Both the position numbers and the translations under genes were made by a program. From Chryseobacterium salipaludis (GTDB lineage: Bacteria > Bacteroidota > Bacteroidia > Flavobacteriales > Weeksellaceae): a stretch of DNA of 64,000 nucleotides. Below, one piece after another: positions 25,891 to 34,899 of the stretch. Location: the NCBI RefSeq assembly GCF_022968825.1, contig NZ_JALHKS010000001.1, positions 434,001-498,000 on the forward strand. Reading direction: 5' to 3'. The notes beneath the pieces are model-generated. The model worked only from the letters and a program-made list of their open reading frames with translations, had not been told where the DNA came from and did not search any database. Every line of letters begins with the position of its first letter. The first letter of the stretch is position 1.

Positions 25891-25920
25891 AAAAAAGCAG
25901 GAAAACGCTTCCTGCTCTTT
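25891..25920 (-). terminator. Terminator of the YceI gene
   Basis: AGCAGGAA (25896-25903) pairs with TTCCTGCT (25909-25916). On the minus strand the hairpin is followed by six U. The YceI stop is at 25942. Confidence 0.8.
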
Positions 25921-25941
25921 TACATTTAGAATAAACTGTTG

Positions 25942-26601
25942 TTATTTTTTCTCCTGCGCCTTGATGTAAATCTGAACGTTGATTTCGTCCTTGATTACTC
26001 CGTTTGCCAATGGCATCTGGAATTTCACACCAAACTGCTCGCGGCTGATGTCTTTCGGTTCCGTGGCGATGGTTACTTCGTTATCAGTTACCGATACATT
26101 TGCCCGGAACTGTACCGGCTTGGTAATCCCTTTCAGAGTCAGGTTTCCGTCCAGCAAGGTATTATAATCTCCTTCCGTTTGCTTTGATACTTTGGTGATT
26201 TCAAAAGTAGCATTCGGGAACTTTTCAGTCTCGAAGAAATCTTCGCTGCGCAGGTGTCCGTTCAGCTTATTTTGCTGCTCGGCATCGTCTTTTAAATCAA
26301 GCGCGGTCATTGACGTCATATCTGCTACAAAGGAACCGCTTTCCAGCATTCCGTCATGCACAGTTACCTCTCCGCTTTCGAACATAATGGTTCCAAAATG
26401 GCTGGTCTGGTCTGACTTAACCACTTTGTACCCTTTCCACTCAATCTTACTGGCCGTGGTATCGATCGCATAGGAAGCACCATTTGTAGTGGTGGTTACG
26501 TCGTTGCTTTCACTGGTCACCGCCTGCTCTTTACTGCACGCCGCCAGAATAAACGAACCCGCCATCAGCGATAAAAAAGTAGTTTTAATTGTGTTTTTCA
26601 T
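25942..26601 (-). CDS. YceI-like lipoprotein
   Basis: A 219-residue exported protein with lipobox ILAAC (Cys22). The body is a lipocalin-like beta barrel with the YceI landmarks YAIDTTASKIEWKGYKVV, SHFGTIMFESGEV, HLRSEDFFETEKFPNATFEI and LTLKGITKPVQF. The family binds polyisoprenoid-type ligands; here the ligand is unknown. It is divergent from the ABC ATPase and stands alone. Confidence 0.94.
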   Translation of the reverse strand: MKNTIKTTFLSLMAGSFILAACSKEQAVTSESNDVTTTTNGASYAIDTTASKIEWKGYKVVKSDQTSHFGTIMFESGEVTVHDGMLESGSFVADMTSMTALDLKDDAEQQNKLNGHLRSEDFFETEKFPNATFEITKVSKQTEGDYNTLLDGNLTLKGITKPVQFRANVSVTDNEVTIATEPKDISREQFGVKFQMPLANGVIKDEINVQIYIKAQEKK

Positions 26602-26664
26602 TATCTGTTTTATTAATGTTGGATGCTAAAATACTAAATTAAAATTTTATCCTGCGAAATATCT

Positions 26665-26672
26665 TACTTTTG
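26665..26672 (+). promoter_or_regulatory. TAnnTTTG box of the ABC ATPase gene
   Basis: TACTTTTG ends 4 nt before the ATG at 26677, so transcription should begin at about the start codon (leaderless). Confidence 0.55.
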
Positions 26673-26676
26673 TCTT

Positions 26677-27612
26677 ATGCTTGTTACGATTCGCCAGCTT
26701 AATTTTTCATACTTGCCCGAGCGGCCGCTCTTCCGGAATTTTACGCTGGAAATTGCAGCCGGCCAGACGGTGGCGATTGCCGGCGAAAGTGGTTGCGGAA
26801 AATCAACGCTACTGAGTTTACTGTATGGGCTGCTGGACTTCAAAGAAGGAGAAATCCTGTTTGAAGGGAAGCCCATCCTGGGACCAAAAAACAATCTGGT
26901 ACCCGGCGAGCCGCAAATGAAAATGGTGGCGCAAAATTATGACCTGATGCCGTATGCAACCGTGGCAGAGAATATCGGTAAATATATTACCAATATCAAT
27001 CTGGCGGATAAAAAAGCACAGGTTAACGAACTGCTGGACCTTATTGAATTAACAATCTTTCGCGATACTTTGCCGAAATACCTGAGTGGCGGCCAGCAGC
27101 AGCGTGTTGCCCTAGCGCGCGCACTCGCCGTCATGCCTAAATTGTTGCTGCTCGATGAACCCTTCAGCAACCTGGATTTTGCGCGGACGAGTAAACTGCG
27201 GGAAAATCTGTTCCGCTACGTAAAGGAAAAGGAAATCGGATTGATTATTTCCACGCACGACCTGCAGGAAGTTCTTCCCTGGCTGGACCGGATTGTGGTC
27301 TTGCAGGACGGCCGTCTGATTCAGAACGATACGCCGGCAGAAACTTTTCACCAACCGTATAATGCATACGTGGCGCGACTGTTTGGTGAAGTTAATGAAC
27401 TGACAGAAGAAGCGAGAATTCAGTGGCAACTCCCGAAAAATCTTTATTATGCGCATGAGATCGTGCCAGATTCCGAAGGCCTGCAAATGGAAGTACTGGA
27501 AAGTCGCTTTGCCGGCAGCCATTTTCGAACACTGCTTTCGCTCGGGAATACCAAGCTGATCAGCTATACCGCTGAGAAACTGCACGGTACAATACACGTG
27601 CGGTTTAAATAA
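26677..27612 (+). CDS. ABC transporter ATP-binding protein
   Basis: A 311-residue ATPase. Walker A is GESGCGKST at 36-44, the signature LSGGQQQR at 136-143, Walker B LLLLDEP around 156-162, and the H-loop lies in STHDLQEVLP. The C-terminal 80 residues form an extra regulatory-like region. No permease gene is adjacent, so the partner is encoded elsewhere. Substrate unknown; the fold resembles importers of the Pot/Fbp type. Confidence 0.92.
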   Translation: MLVTIRQLNFSYLPERPLFRNFTLEIAAGQTVAIAGESGCGKSTLLSLLYGLLDFKEGEILFEGKPILGPKNNLVPGEPQMKMVAQNYDLMPYATVAENIGKYITNINLADKKAQVNELLDLIELTIFRDTLPKYLSGGQQQRVALARALAVMPKLLLLDEPFSNLDFARTSKLRENLFRYVKEKEIGLIISTHDLQEVLPWLDRIVVLQDGRLIQNDTPAETFHQPYNAYVARLFGEVNELTEEARIQWQLPKNLYYAHEIVPDSEGLQMEVLESRFAGSHFRTLLSLGNTKLISYTAEKLHGTIHVRFK

Positions 27613-27788
27613 AAATCCGGACCAAAATACAGCAGTCCTGTTGTTTTATTCCGGAAATATTCTGTAGCTTTGTATTTGTATCGCTTAAGGAAATCTTTGG
27701 TTAATTCTCTTTCTGCCCTGAGACGAAATTAGTACCATCCGGCACAACTAGTCTTCGAAACGGAACCCTGTCCAATTTTTTCCTTTTT

Positions 27789-28121
27789 TTATGCTTTTTT
27801 CACAAATTCTGATTTCAGTGCCATTGACCCGAAACCTTCTATTTTACAGTCGATATTATGGTCGCTGTCCGGGCGCAGGCGGATATTCTTCACTTTAGTT
27901 CCGGCTTTCACCGGTTTCGGCGCTCCTTTTACGGGCAGGTCTTTGATGACCGTTACGGAATCACCATCTTTCAGCTCATTACCGTTGGCATCCAGAATCT
28001 TATCTTCTTCGGCGGTTTCACCAGGCACCCATTCGTGGAAGCACTGCGAGCACACCATCTGGTTATCCTGCTCATACGTGAACTCCGACTGGCATTTCGG
28101 ACAAAGTACTGTATCACTCAT
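27789..28121 (-). CDS. YjdM/PhnA-like zinc-ribbon protein
   Basis: A 110-residue protein with an N-terminal zinc ribbon, C7/C10 (CPKC) and C24/C27 (CSQC), then the PhnA domain [32 protein letters not shown], and a final [20 protein letters not shown]. It matches the YjdM family, formerly annotated as alkylphosphonate-related; the real role is unclear. A strong promoter lies 17 nt upstream. Confidence 0.95.
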   Translation of the reverse strand: MSDTVLCPKCQSEFTYEQDNQMVCSQCFHEWVPGETAEEDKILDANGNELKDGDSVTVIKDLPVKGAPKPVKAGTKVKNIRLRPDSDHNIDCKIEGFGSMALKSEFVKKA

Positions 28122-28137
28122 AATTTTAGATTTCGCG

Positions 28138-28168
28138 CAAAGGTACCATTATTAAAACCCGGTTGCAA
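28138..28168 (-). promoter_or_regulatory. Promoter of yjdM-like gene
   Basis: On the minus strand TTG (28168-28166), a 20-nt spacer and TACCTTTG (28145-28138) match the Bacteroidota consensus exactly. The ATG is at 28121. Confidence 0.78.
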
Positions 28169-28235
28169 GATAGCGGCCTGCAAACGTGGCAGGCCCCTGC
28201 CTCTCACAATCTGCCTGCCGGGCGCGGCGGTTGTT

Positions 28236-28312
28236 GCGCCCCGGCTTGAGCGGAGCTCTCCCGCGCCTGCGAAGGCGCGGGAAGCGGGAGCGGAAGACGG
28301 ATCCAGGCGCCC
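28236..28312 (+). repeat. Dispersed structured repeat, copy B
   Basis: GCGCCCCGGCTTGAGCGG and GCGGGAGCGGAAGACGGAT flank a perfect hairpin (TCCCGCGCC with GGCGCGGGA). Outer arms GCGCC and GGCGCC close the element. It shares GCGGAGCTCT and AGCGGGAGCGGA with copy C. It lies between the yjdM promoter and the rsmB-like promoter. Confidence 0.65.
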
Positions 28313-28346
28313 AAATAAAAAGAAAGCACACCCCTGAAAAAAACCG

Positions 28347-28354
28347 TATTTTTG
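28347..28354 (+). promoter_or_regulatory. TAnnTTTG box that decides the rsmB-like start
   Basis: TATTTTTG overlaps an alternative start codon at 28352, which therefore cannot be used. The first ATG downstream is at 28376. Confidence 0.55.
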
Positions 28355-28375
28355 CACCAAATTCAGAAACCGGCG

Positions 28376-29581
28376 ATGGAACTTATACACAGAAACTTAC
28401 TTATCGGAATACACGACGCTTTGCAGGAAACCTTTTTTGGCGACCGGAAATACGCAGATAAAGTCCTGGAAAGACTGCTGAAAGCCCACAAAAAATGGGG
28501 CAGCGAAGACCGCAAAGTGGTATCCGAAATCTTTTACAATATCATCCGCTGGAAGAAAAGGCTGGAATATTACATGGGCGAAGGCGCCAAGCCGGGCAAT
28601 ATTTATAAAATGATTCTGGCATACTGCCTCTGGAGCCAGACGCACTATAAAAAGTTTGTGGAATTCGATGGCATTAAAACCGCGGATATCCTGACCAAAC
28701 TGAAGAAAAACACCGTACCTACGAAAGCCATTCAGCACTCTGTGCCGGAGTGGCTGGCGGAAACATTGGAAAAGGAACTCGGCGACAACTGGGAAAGAGA
28801 AATGACAGCCCTGAACGAGCAGGCGCCTACCATCCTGCGTGCCAACACACTGAAAACGACCGCGCGCGAACTGGTGGAAGACCTGAAACACGAAAATGTG
28901 GACAGCTTCCAGGTGCCGCACTACCCTGCCGCCGTTCAGCTTGAAGAAAAGAAAAATGTATTCCTGACCTCTGCGTTCAAGGATGGCCTCTTCGAAGTGC
29001 AGGACGCTTCCTCACAACGCATTGGTGAACTGCTGGATGTGCAGGAAGGGATGCGCGTGGTAGATGCCTGCGCCGGCGCCGGCGGAAAAACGCTGCACCT
29101 GGCCGCGCTGATGAAGAACAAAGGCCAGATTATCGCGCTGGATATCTATGAGTGGAAACTCGCGGAACTGAAACGCCGCGCCAAGAGGGCTGGTGCACAC
29201 AATATTGAAGCGCGCGTGATCGATGATAATAAAGTAATCAAAAGACTCCACGAAAAAGCAGACCGGCTGCTGATCGACGCGCCCTGCTCGGGGCTCGGTG
29301 TACTGAAGCGCAACCCGGATTCCAAGTGGAAAATCGACCAGGACTTCATTGACCGGATCCGTGGCGAGCAGCAGCAGATCCTGCAGGATTATGCAAAGAT
29401 TCTGAAAAAGGGCGGCAAAATGATCTATGCTACCTGCTCGATCTTGCCGAGTGAAAACAGCGCCCAGGTGCGCACTTTTCTGGAAAACAATCCGGGCTAC
29501 GCACTGATCAAGGAGGAGCACATCATGCCGAGCGAAGGCTTTGATGGATTCTATATGGCGCTGATGAGCCGCAATTCCTGA
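28376..29581 (+). CDS. RsmB/NOP-family rRNA (cytosine-5) methyltransferase
   Basis: A 401-residue RNA m5C methyltransferase. The N-terminal RNA-binding part (about 1-160) precedes the SAM motif VDACAGAGGKTLHLAALM. The catalytic pair of cysteines is in LLIDAPCSGLGVLKRNPDSK and MIYATCSILPSEN. It probably methylates 16S rRNA, but the exact position cannot be inferred. The start at 28376 is fixed by the promoter box at 28347-28354. Confidence 0.94.
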   Translation: MELIHRNLLIGIHDALQETFFGDRKYADKVLERLLKAHKKWGSEDRKVVSEIFYNIIRWKKRLEYYMGEGAKPGNIYKMILAYCLWSQTHYKKFVEFDGIKTADILTKLKKNTVPTKAIQHSVPEWLAETLEKELGDNWEREMTALNEQAPTILRANTLKTTARELVEDLKHENVDSFQVPHYPAAVQLEEKKNVFLTSAFKDGLFEVQDASSQRIGELLDVQEGMRVVDACAGAGGKTLHLAALMKNKGQIIALDIYEWKLAELKRRAKRAGAHNIEARVIDDNKVIKRLHEKADRLLIDAPCSGLGVLKRNPDSKWKIDQDFIDRIRGEQQQILQDYAKILKKGGKMIYATCSILPSENSAQVRTFLENNPGYALIKEEHIMPSEGFDGFYMALMSRNS

Positions 29582-29620
29582 TTTATTTTTTGGAGCAGGA
29601 CGGTTACGCTTTTTTTGAAG

Positions 29621-29696
29621 AGCCGTCCGGCTGTCCGCTGTATCTCCCGGCGGGGCTGGCGCGCCGCCGGGAGGATGCCACTTCCATCCGGGCTAT
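29621..29696 (-). repeat. Dispersed structured repeat, copy D
   Basis: On the minus strand ATAGCCCGGATGGAAGTGG leads to a perfect hairpin (TCCCGGCGG with CCGCCGGGA) and then TACAGCGGACAGCCGGACGG. Outer arms GCAGGA and TCCTGC lie near 29715 and 29594. It is the closest match to copy A, including a shared tail (CCTGCTCC). It fills the rsmB/GMC gap. Confidence 0.62.
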
Positions 29697-29808
29697 GGTG
29701 GCAGCAATGTTTTGTTCCTGCAGGAGATTAACCTTAAAACTACAATGCATTTCACAGCAAATTTATTTTCGCAGCAGCGTCCTGTACGCTTTTTGCAAGG
29801 GTTGCGGC

Positions 29809-31419
29809 ATGAACCGCAAAGATTTTTTACAACTGAGCGGCCTGAGTATGGCTGCTTTTTTCTTTTTGGGGACCCGCGCCTTTGCCGGCATTCAGCCCAC
29901 CGTTCAGAGCGAACCCACCCTAATTGATTCCGACAAACGGGTGATCATCATTGGCAGTGGCTACGGCGGTGCCGTTGCTGCCCTTAGGTTATGCGAAGCC
30001 GGCATTCCGGTAACTATGCTGGAAATGGGACTGAACTGGGAAAAGTCCGGCGAAAAGTTCTCCACCATGATTAAACCCGGTCATTCAGCAGCTTGGTTCC
30101 GAAGCCGAACCATTGCGCCGTTCTTTAATGTCTTTCATTTGGAAAAATTTACGGGTGCACTGGACCGGCTAGATTTCGAACATATTAAAATCTGGCTGGG
30201 ACGCGGCGTGGGTGGCGGTTCACTGGTCAATGGCGGCATGGCGGTAACGCCCAAGCGCGCCTATTTCTCGGAAATATTTCCGGACCTGGACGCGGATGCT
30301 TTTTATAACCATTATTTCCCGCTGGCCAACCGTGAACTGAAAACAAATGTCATCGATGAGAAATTTTTAAATGAGTGCGAGTTTTATAAATTCAATAAAG
30401 TAGGTGAAGCCGAAGCACATAAAGCCGGGTTTAAAACAGTGCGTGTTCCCAACGTGTACGATTTCGATTATATGGAGCGCGAATACCGAAATGAAGTTCC
30501 CCGCTCCGCGCTGGCCGGTGAAGTGATTTATGGCAATAACCACGGCAAAAACTCACTGGACAAAACCTACCTGAAAAAAGCGCTGGCCACCGGTCTGCTG
30601 GAAATTCTGGATTTGCACAAAGTGAATCACATTACGCATCAGCCGGATCATTCCTATACCTTGGACGTTTCCGTGATCAACACCAGCGGCGAGCAGGTAC
30701 AGCACAAAATAATGCACGCTGCAAAGCTGTTCCTGGCGGCCGGTACCATGGGAACGCTGGAGCTGCTGCTGAAATCTAAAGCGCAGAACCGCCTCACAAC
30801 GGATGAGCACGTTGGAAAAGATTGGGGTAATAATGGTAACTTTATGACGGGCCGCAACTGGGTGCGCGCTTTCTCGGGCGGTACCGGTTTCCGGCAGTCG
30901 ACGATTCCGGTGGGCGGCATTGACCACTGGGAAGATAAAAAGCATCCCTTCTTTGTGGAAATCGCGCCACTGCCGATGGGAATGAATGTGGCCACCTCAC
31001 TCTACCTGATGGTGAATAAAGTTCCCAAGCCCGGCAAGGTTTCCTACGACCCGCAGCGGCAGAAACTGGAACTCACCTGGAACACTTCGCATACGGCGCA
31101 CATGCGGAACAATGCCCAATATTTTATACGCAAAATGAATAAAGCCAATGGCGGCACACGCTCACATTTGCTGTTTCACAACGGTTACGGTGCCGATATC
31201 TGCTATCATCCGCTGGGCGGTGTTGTGCTTGGGAAAGCGACCAATGAATTCGGAAAACTGAATGCGCATGAAAACTTATATGTTATCGACGGTTCGCTGA
31301 TTCCGGCCAGCATTGGGGTTAATCCTTTTGTGACCATTACCGCGCTGGCTGAATACTGTATGGAACAAATCATTAAACAGGATTTCAAGATAACAGGCGA
31401 GATGATTTCCGCTAAATAA
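29809..31419 (+). CDS. GMC-type FAD oxidoreductase (cholesterol-oxidase-like)
   Basis: A 536-residue exported flavoprotein. The leader MNRKDFLQLSGLSMAAFFF resembles a Tat signal with RK in place of RR. The FAD motif is VIIIGSGYGGAVAAL. The C-terminal GMC region has CYHPLGGVVLG and VIDGSLIPASIGVNPFVTIT, containing the catalytic His and Asn positions. It is closest to the cholesterol oxidase branch; the substrate is unknown. The start at 29809 is chosen because the upstream extension to 29590 uses TTG and runs through repeat D. Confidence 0.86.
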   Translation: MNRKDFLQLSGLSMAAFFFLGTRAFAGIQPTVQSEPTLIDSDKRVIIIGSGYGGAVAALRLCEAGIPVTMLEMGLNWEKSGEKFSTMIKPGHSAAWFRSRTIAPFFNVFHLEKFTGALDRLDFEHIKIWLGRGVGGGSLVNGGMAVTPKRAYFSEIFPDLDADAFYNHYFPLANRELKTNVIDEKFLNECEFYKFNKVGEAEAHKAGFKTVRVPNVYDFDYMEREYRNEVPRSALAGEVIYGNNHGKNSLDKTYLKKALATGLLEILDLHKVNHITHQPDHSYTLDVSVINTSGEQVQHKIMHAAKLFLAAGTMGTLELLLKSKAQNRLTTDEHVGKDWGNNGNFMTGRNWVRAFSGGTGFRQSTIPVGGIDHWEDKKHPFFVEIAPLPMGMNVATSLYLMVNKVPKPGKVSYDPQRQKLELTWNTSHTAHMRNNAQYFIRKMNKANGGTRSHLLFHNGYGADICYHPLGGVVLGKATNEFGKLNAHENLYVIDGSLIPASIGVNPFVTITALAEYCMEQIIKQDFKITGEMISAK

Positions 31420-31595
31420 CCTTAAAACAGGTAAAATGTAAACGTATTAATGAAGATAACGTGTTGCTTCACCTGTAAATAAATTAATGTAGTTTAAAAT
31501 TTACGTTATAACATCGTGCTTTATATCTATAAGTTTATATTATAAAACCATATTTATTTTTTTTACACTATTTTTTAACCAAATTAAAATAAACA

Positions 31596-31626
31596 TTGTA
31601 ATATATTCACACATTAAATACGTTTG
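31596..31626 (+). promoter_or_regulatory. Promoter of asnB
   Basis: TTG (31596-31598), 20-nt spacer and TACGTTTG (31619-31626) form a textbook Bacteroidota promoter in a very AT-rich stretch. The untranslated leader would be about 38 nt. Confidence 0.82.
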
Positions 31627-31667
31627 TAGCATAAACAAAACTAATTACCAATCTAAAAAGAAAAGTT

Positions 31668-33338
31668 ATGTGTGGAATTGTATGCGCTTTTGACCTTCAG
31701 CAGCCCGCCGATTTGCTGCGCCAGCAGATTTTAACAATGTCTAAAAAGATCCGCCACCGTGGTCCGGATTGGAGCGGAATCTTTCAGCACCAAAACGCAT
31801 TGTTTGCGCACGAACGGCTGGCGATTGTCGACCCGGCTTCCGGCAAGCAACCCCTTTTATCAGCTGATAAAAAAATCGTTTTGGCTATTAATGGTGAAAT
31901 TTATAACCATCGGGACCTGCGTGGAGAGTTTCCGGATTATGCCTTCCAAACCGCTTCTGACTGCGAAGTTATTATTCCTTTGTACCAGAAATACGGCGCC
32001 GATTTCATCGATAAACTGAACGGGATTTTCGCCTTTGCACTTTACGATCTGGAAAATGAAGTGTATCTGATTGCCCGCGATCACATGGGGATTTGCCCGC
32101 TCTATCAGGGACGTGACGCTGCCGGCACATATTATATTGCGTCTGAACTGAAAGCCCTGCAAGACGTTTGCAAAACGGTAGATACCTTTCCACCGGGGCA
32201 TTATTTGTTCAGTGCGGAAAGCCAGGAAGCGAAACAGTGGTATCAGCGTGATTGGGAAATGTATGAAAACGTAAAAGATAACGCCACTGATATTCAAGAA
32301 TTACGTACTGCGCTGGAAGAGGCCGTAAAACGCCAGCTTATGAGTGATGTACCGTACGGCGTGTTGTTGTCCGGCGGCCTGGATTCTTCCATCATTTCTG
32401 CCGTTACGGCAAAATATGCACCTCGCCGCATTGAAACCGAAGACAGTCAGGAAGCGTGGTATCCGCGTTTGCACAGTTTCGCGGTCGGACTCGAGGGCAG
32501 TCCGGATTTAGCCGCCGCGAGAAAAGCAGCAGACCACATCGGCTCTATTCACCACGAGGTTCACTTTACCGTACAGGAAGGTCTGGATGCCATTCGCGAT
32601 GTAATCTATCATCTGGAAACCTACGATGTAACGACCGTTCGTGCCTCCACGCCGATGTATTTGCTGGCAAGGGTCATTAAATCAATGGGAATCAAAATGG
32701 TGTTGTCCGGTGAAGGCAGTGATGAGCTATTCGGAGGTTACCTTTATTTCCACAAAGCACCGAACGCACAGGAATTTCACGAAGAAAACGTCCGCAAACT
32801 GGGCAAACTCCATCTCTACGATTGCCTACGCGCCAATAAAGCACTGATGAGTTGGGGAATTGAAGGACGCGTACCTTTCCTGGATAAAGAATTTATGGAT
32901 GTGGCGATGCGGCTGAACCCGGCGGACAAAATGGTGAGCGCGCACGAGCCGAGAATTGAAAAATGGGTGCTGCGTGAAGCCTTCAGCGATATGCTGCCGG
33001 AAGATATTGCCTGGCGGCAAAAAGAACAATTTTCAGATGGCGTCGGGTACTCCTGGATTGATTCGCTTAAAGATAAAGCGGAAGAAGAAGTGACTGATAC
33101 CATGATGGCGACCGCGCATTTCCGGTTTCCGGTGCATACGCCACAGAATAAAGAGGAGTATCGCTACCGTGCCATATTCGAAGAGTTTTTCCCTGGTGAC
33201 AGTGCCGCGAAAACAGTTCCCTCGGTTCCGTCTGTGGCCTGTTCCACACCGATTGCTTTGGAATGGGATGCAGCCTTTAAAGCAATGAACGACCCCAGCG
33301 GCCGCGCGGTACTGTCAGTTCACGCGGACTCATATTAA
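31668..33338 (+). CDS. asnB: Asparagine synthase (glutamine-hydrolysing)
   Basis: A 556-residue class II amidotransferase making asparagine from aspartate, ATP and glutamine. The catalytic Cys is C2 of MCGIVCAFD, and the glutaminase domain continues with RHRGPDWSG. The synthetase domain carries the pyrophosphate loop LLSGGLDSS at 233-241, and the remainder includes VLSGEGSDELFGGYLYF. The length matches E. coli AsnB. Its neighbour MFS gene is separated by a terminator. Confidence 0.98.
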   Translation: MCGIVCAFDLQQPADLLRQQILTMSKKIRHRGPDWSGIFQHQNALFAHERLAIVDPASGKQPLLSADKKIVLAINGEIYNHRDLRGEFPDYAFQTASDCEVIIPLYQKYGADFIDKLNGIFAFALYDLENEVYLIARDHMGICPLYQGRDAAGTYYIASELKALQDVCKTVDTFPPGHYLFSAESQEAKQWYQRDWEMYENVKDNATDIQELRTALEEAVKRQLMSDVPYGVLLSGGLDSSIISAVTAKYAPRRIETEDSQEAWYPRLHSFAVGLEGSPDLAAARKAADHIGSIHHEVHFTVQEGLDAIRDVIYHLETYDVTTVRASTPMYLLARVIKSMGIKMVLSGEGSDELFGGYLYFHKAPNAQEFHEENVRKLGKLHLYDCLRANKALMSWGIEGRVPFLDKEFMDVAMRLNPADKMVSAHEPRIEKWVLREAFSDMLPEDIAWRQKEQFSDGVGYSWIDSLKDKAEEEVTDTMMATAHFRFPVHTPQNKEEYRYRAIFEEFFPGDSAAKTVPSVPSVACSTPIALEWDAAFKAMNDPSGRAVLSVHADSY

Positions 33339-33374
33339 AATACTATTTATATTCATCCATAAAAACGATGAACT

Positions 33375-33408
33375 AAAACACAGCAATGGCAATGCCTTTG
33401 CTGTGTTT
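33375..33408 (+). terminator. Terminator after asnB
   Basis: AAACACAGCAA (33376-33386) pairs with TTGCTGTGTTT (33398-33408). The T-run is short, so termination may be partial. Confidence 0.6.
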
Positions 33409-33427
33409 GTGCGTAAAAATATTCCGA

Positions 33428-34825
33428 ATGAATGAAACTGCATCTGCCTCTGTGAAAAAATTCCTGCCACTAATTCTGGCAACTTCTATTTTCATGCAGA
33501 TGCTCGACTCTACCATCCTGAACACCAGTCTTCCGTCTATTGCGGCTGATTTACAGGAATCGCCGCTGGATATGCAAAATGCCATTATCAGTTACGTGCT
33601 GACGCTGGCGGTTTTTATGCCGGTCAGCGGTTTTTTGGCGGACAAGTTTGGAACACGCCGTGTTTTTATGGCTGCGCTGATTATTTTCGTGCTGGGTTCC
33701 ATTTTCTGCGCGATGTCGCAAAGCCTGAACCAACTGGTGCTGGCGAGAGTTGTGCAGGGCCTCGGCGGCAGTTTGATGACACCGGTCGGCCGGCTGGCGC
33801 TGATCAAAACATTTCATAAGAATGAACTCGTACAGGCAATGAATTATGCCATTGTACCCGCGCTGATTGGACCCGTGCTTGGTCCGCTGGTGGGTGGTTA
33901 CATGGTAGATTACCTGTCCTGGCACTGGATATTTTTGATTAATGTACCGATCGGCCTGCTCGGTATTATTCTAAGTTTAAAATACATGCCGGAATACAAT
34001 GCAAGGGATACCCACTTTGATTTGAAGGGCTTCTTAATTTTTGCCGGTGCATCGCTTTTTTTATCGGTAGCGCTGGAAATGTTTGGGAATACAACGCATA
34101 CCACACTTATTTTATTAGTGTTTATTCTTGGGTTTTTACTGATTTATTACTATTATCGTCATGCGAAGAAAGTACAGAATCCTTTATTTCCCCTGAACTT
34201 ATTTCAGGTACGGACCTTCCGGGTGGGAATTGTGGGGAACCTGGCTACCCGACTGGGAATTAGTTCCATTCCGCTGCTGTTGCCGCTGATGATTCAGATT
34301 GCGTATGGCGAGACCGCCGTGGTTTCCGGGTGGATTGTGGCACCGATGGCACTCACCGCGATGTTCGGTAAATCAAAAGTAATACAGATTCTGGATTATT
34401 TCGGGTACCGCAGAACGCTAATGACGAACACCATTATCATCGGATTGCTGATTGCAGCACTGGGTATTCCGGGCATTCATACTTCGATTTACTGGTTTAT
34501 TCCGATTATTGCGATTCTCGGCTTTTTTAATTCGATTCAGTTTACGAGCATGAACACGATTGCTATTGCAGATCTGCGGGCATCGCATACCAGCAGTGGC
34601 AACTCTTTACTCGCCGTTAATCAGCAACTCGCCGTTGGTTTCGGTATTGCCTGCGGATTAATTGCGCTGAAACTCTTCGAAAACAGAATTACTGCGATGG
34701 GCGCGCCGGTGCATCTGGCCTTCCGGTACACCTTTTATTTTGTGGGCGTTCTGACCATGCTATCAGGATTTGTCTTTCGGAAATTGCATTCGCGCGATGG
34801 TGAGAATATGAAATCCCAGGCGTAA
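33428..34825 (+). CDS. MFS transporter, DHA2/MdtD-like multidrug exporter
   Basis: A 465-residue transporter with about fourteen hydrophobic segments. The first helix has the DHA2 landmark MQMLDSTILNTSLPSIAADL, motif A follows as GFLADKFGTRRVF, and motif C is near ALIGPVLGPLVGGYMVD. The start at 33428 (MNETASASVKKFL) is preferred over an earlier 33386 start lying in the terminator hairpin. Substrates are unknown; related exporters confer drug tolerance. Confidence 0.92.
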   Translation: MNETASASVKKFLPLILATSIFMQMLDSTILNTSLPSIAADLQESPLDMQNAIISYVLTLAVFMPVSGFLADKFGTRRVFMAALIIFVLGSIFCAMSQSLNQLVLARVVQGLGGSLMTPVGRLALIKTFHKNELVQAMNYAIVPALIGPVLGPLVGGYMVDYLSWHWIFLINVPIGLLGIILSLKYMPEYNARDTHFDLKGFLIFAGASLFLSVALEMFGNTTHTTLILLVFILGFLLIYYYYRHAKKVQNPLFPLNLFQVRTFRVGIVGNLATRLGISSIPLLLPLMIQIAYGETAVVSGWIVAPMALTAMFGKSKVIQILDYFGYRRTLMTNTIIIGLLIAALGIPGIHTSIYWFIPIIAILGFFNSIQFTSMNTIAIADLRASHTSSGNSLLAVNQQLAVGFGIACGLIALKLFENRITAMGAPVHLAFRYTFYFVGVLTMLSGFVFRKLHSRDGENMKSQA

Positions 34826-34876
34826 ATGCAGGTTACTATTTACCATAGATCAATGGTTTAAAACACTGGTTCGCAA

Positions 34877-34884
34877 TATCTTTG
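34877..34884 (+). promoter_or_regulatory. TAnnTTTG box that decides the pirin start
   Basis: TATCTTTG overlaps a TTG codon at 34882 that could otherwise be taken as the start. The ATG at 34900 is therefore the real start. Confidence 0.6.
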
Positions 34885-34899
34885 AATAAAGTTTACAAG

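Noticed and set aside
28118-28390. Minus-strand reading frame across repeat copy B
   Set aside because: Its coding content comes from the GC-rich repeat and it overlaps two promoters.
29590-29808. N-terminal extension of the GMC oxidoreductase from a TTG
   Set aside because: It runs through repeat D and would place 73 unrelated residues before a good signal peptide starting at 29809.
34882-34899. TTG start of the pirin gene
   Set aside because: It lies inside the TATCTTTG promoter box, so it cannot be in the mRNA.
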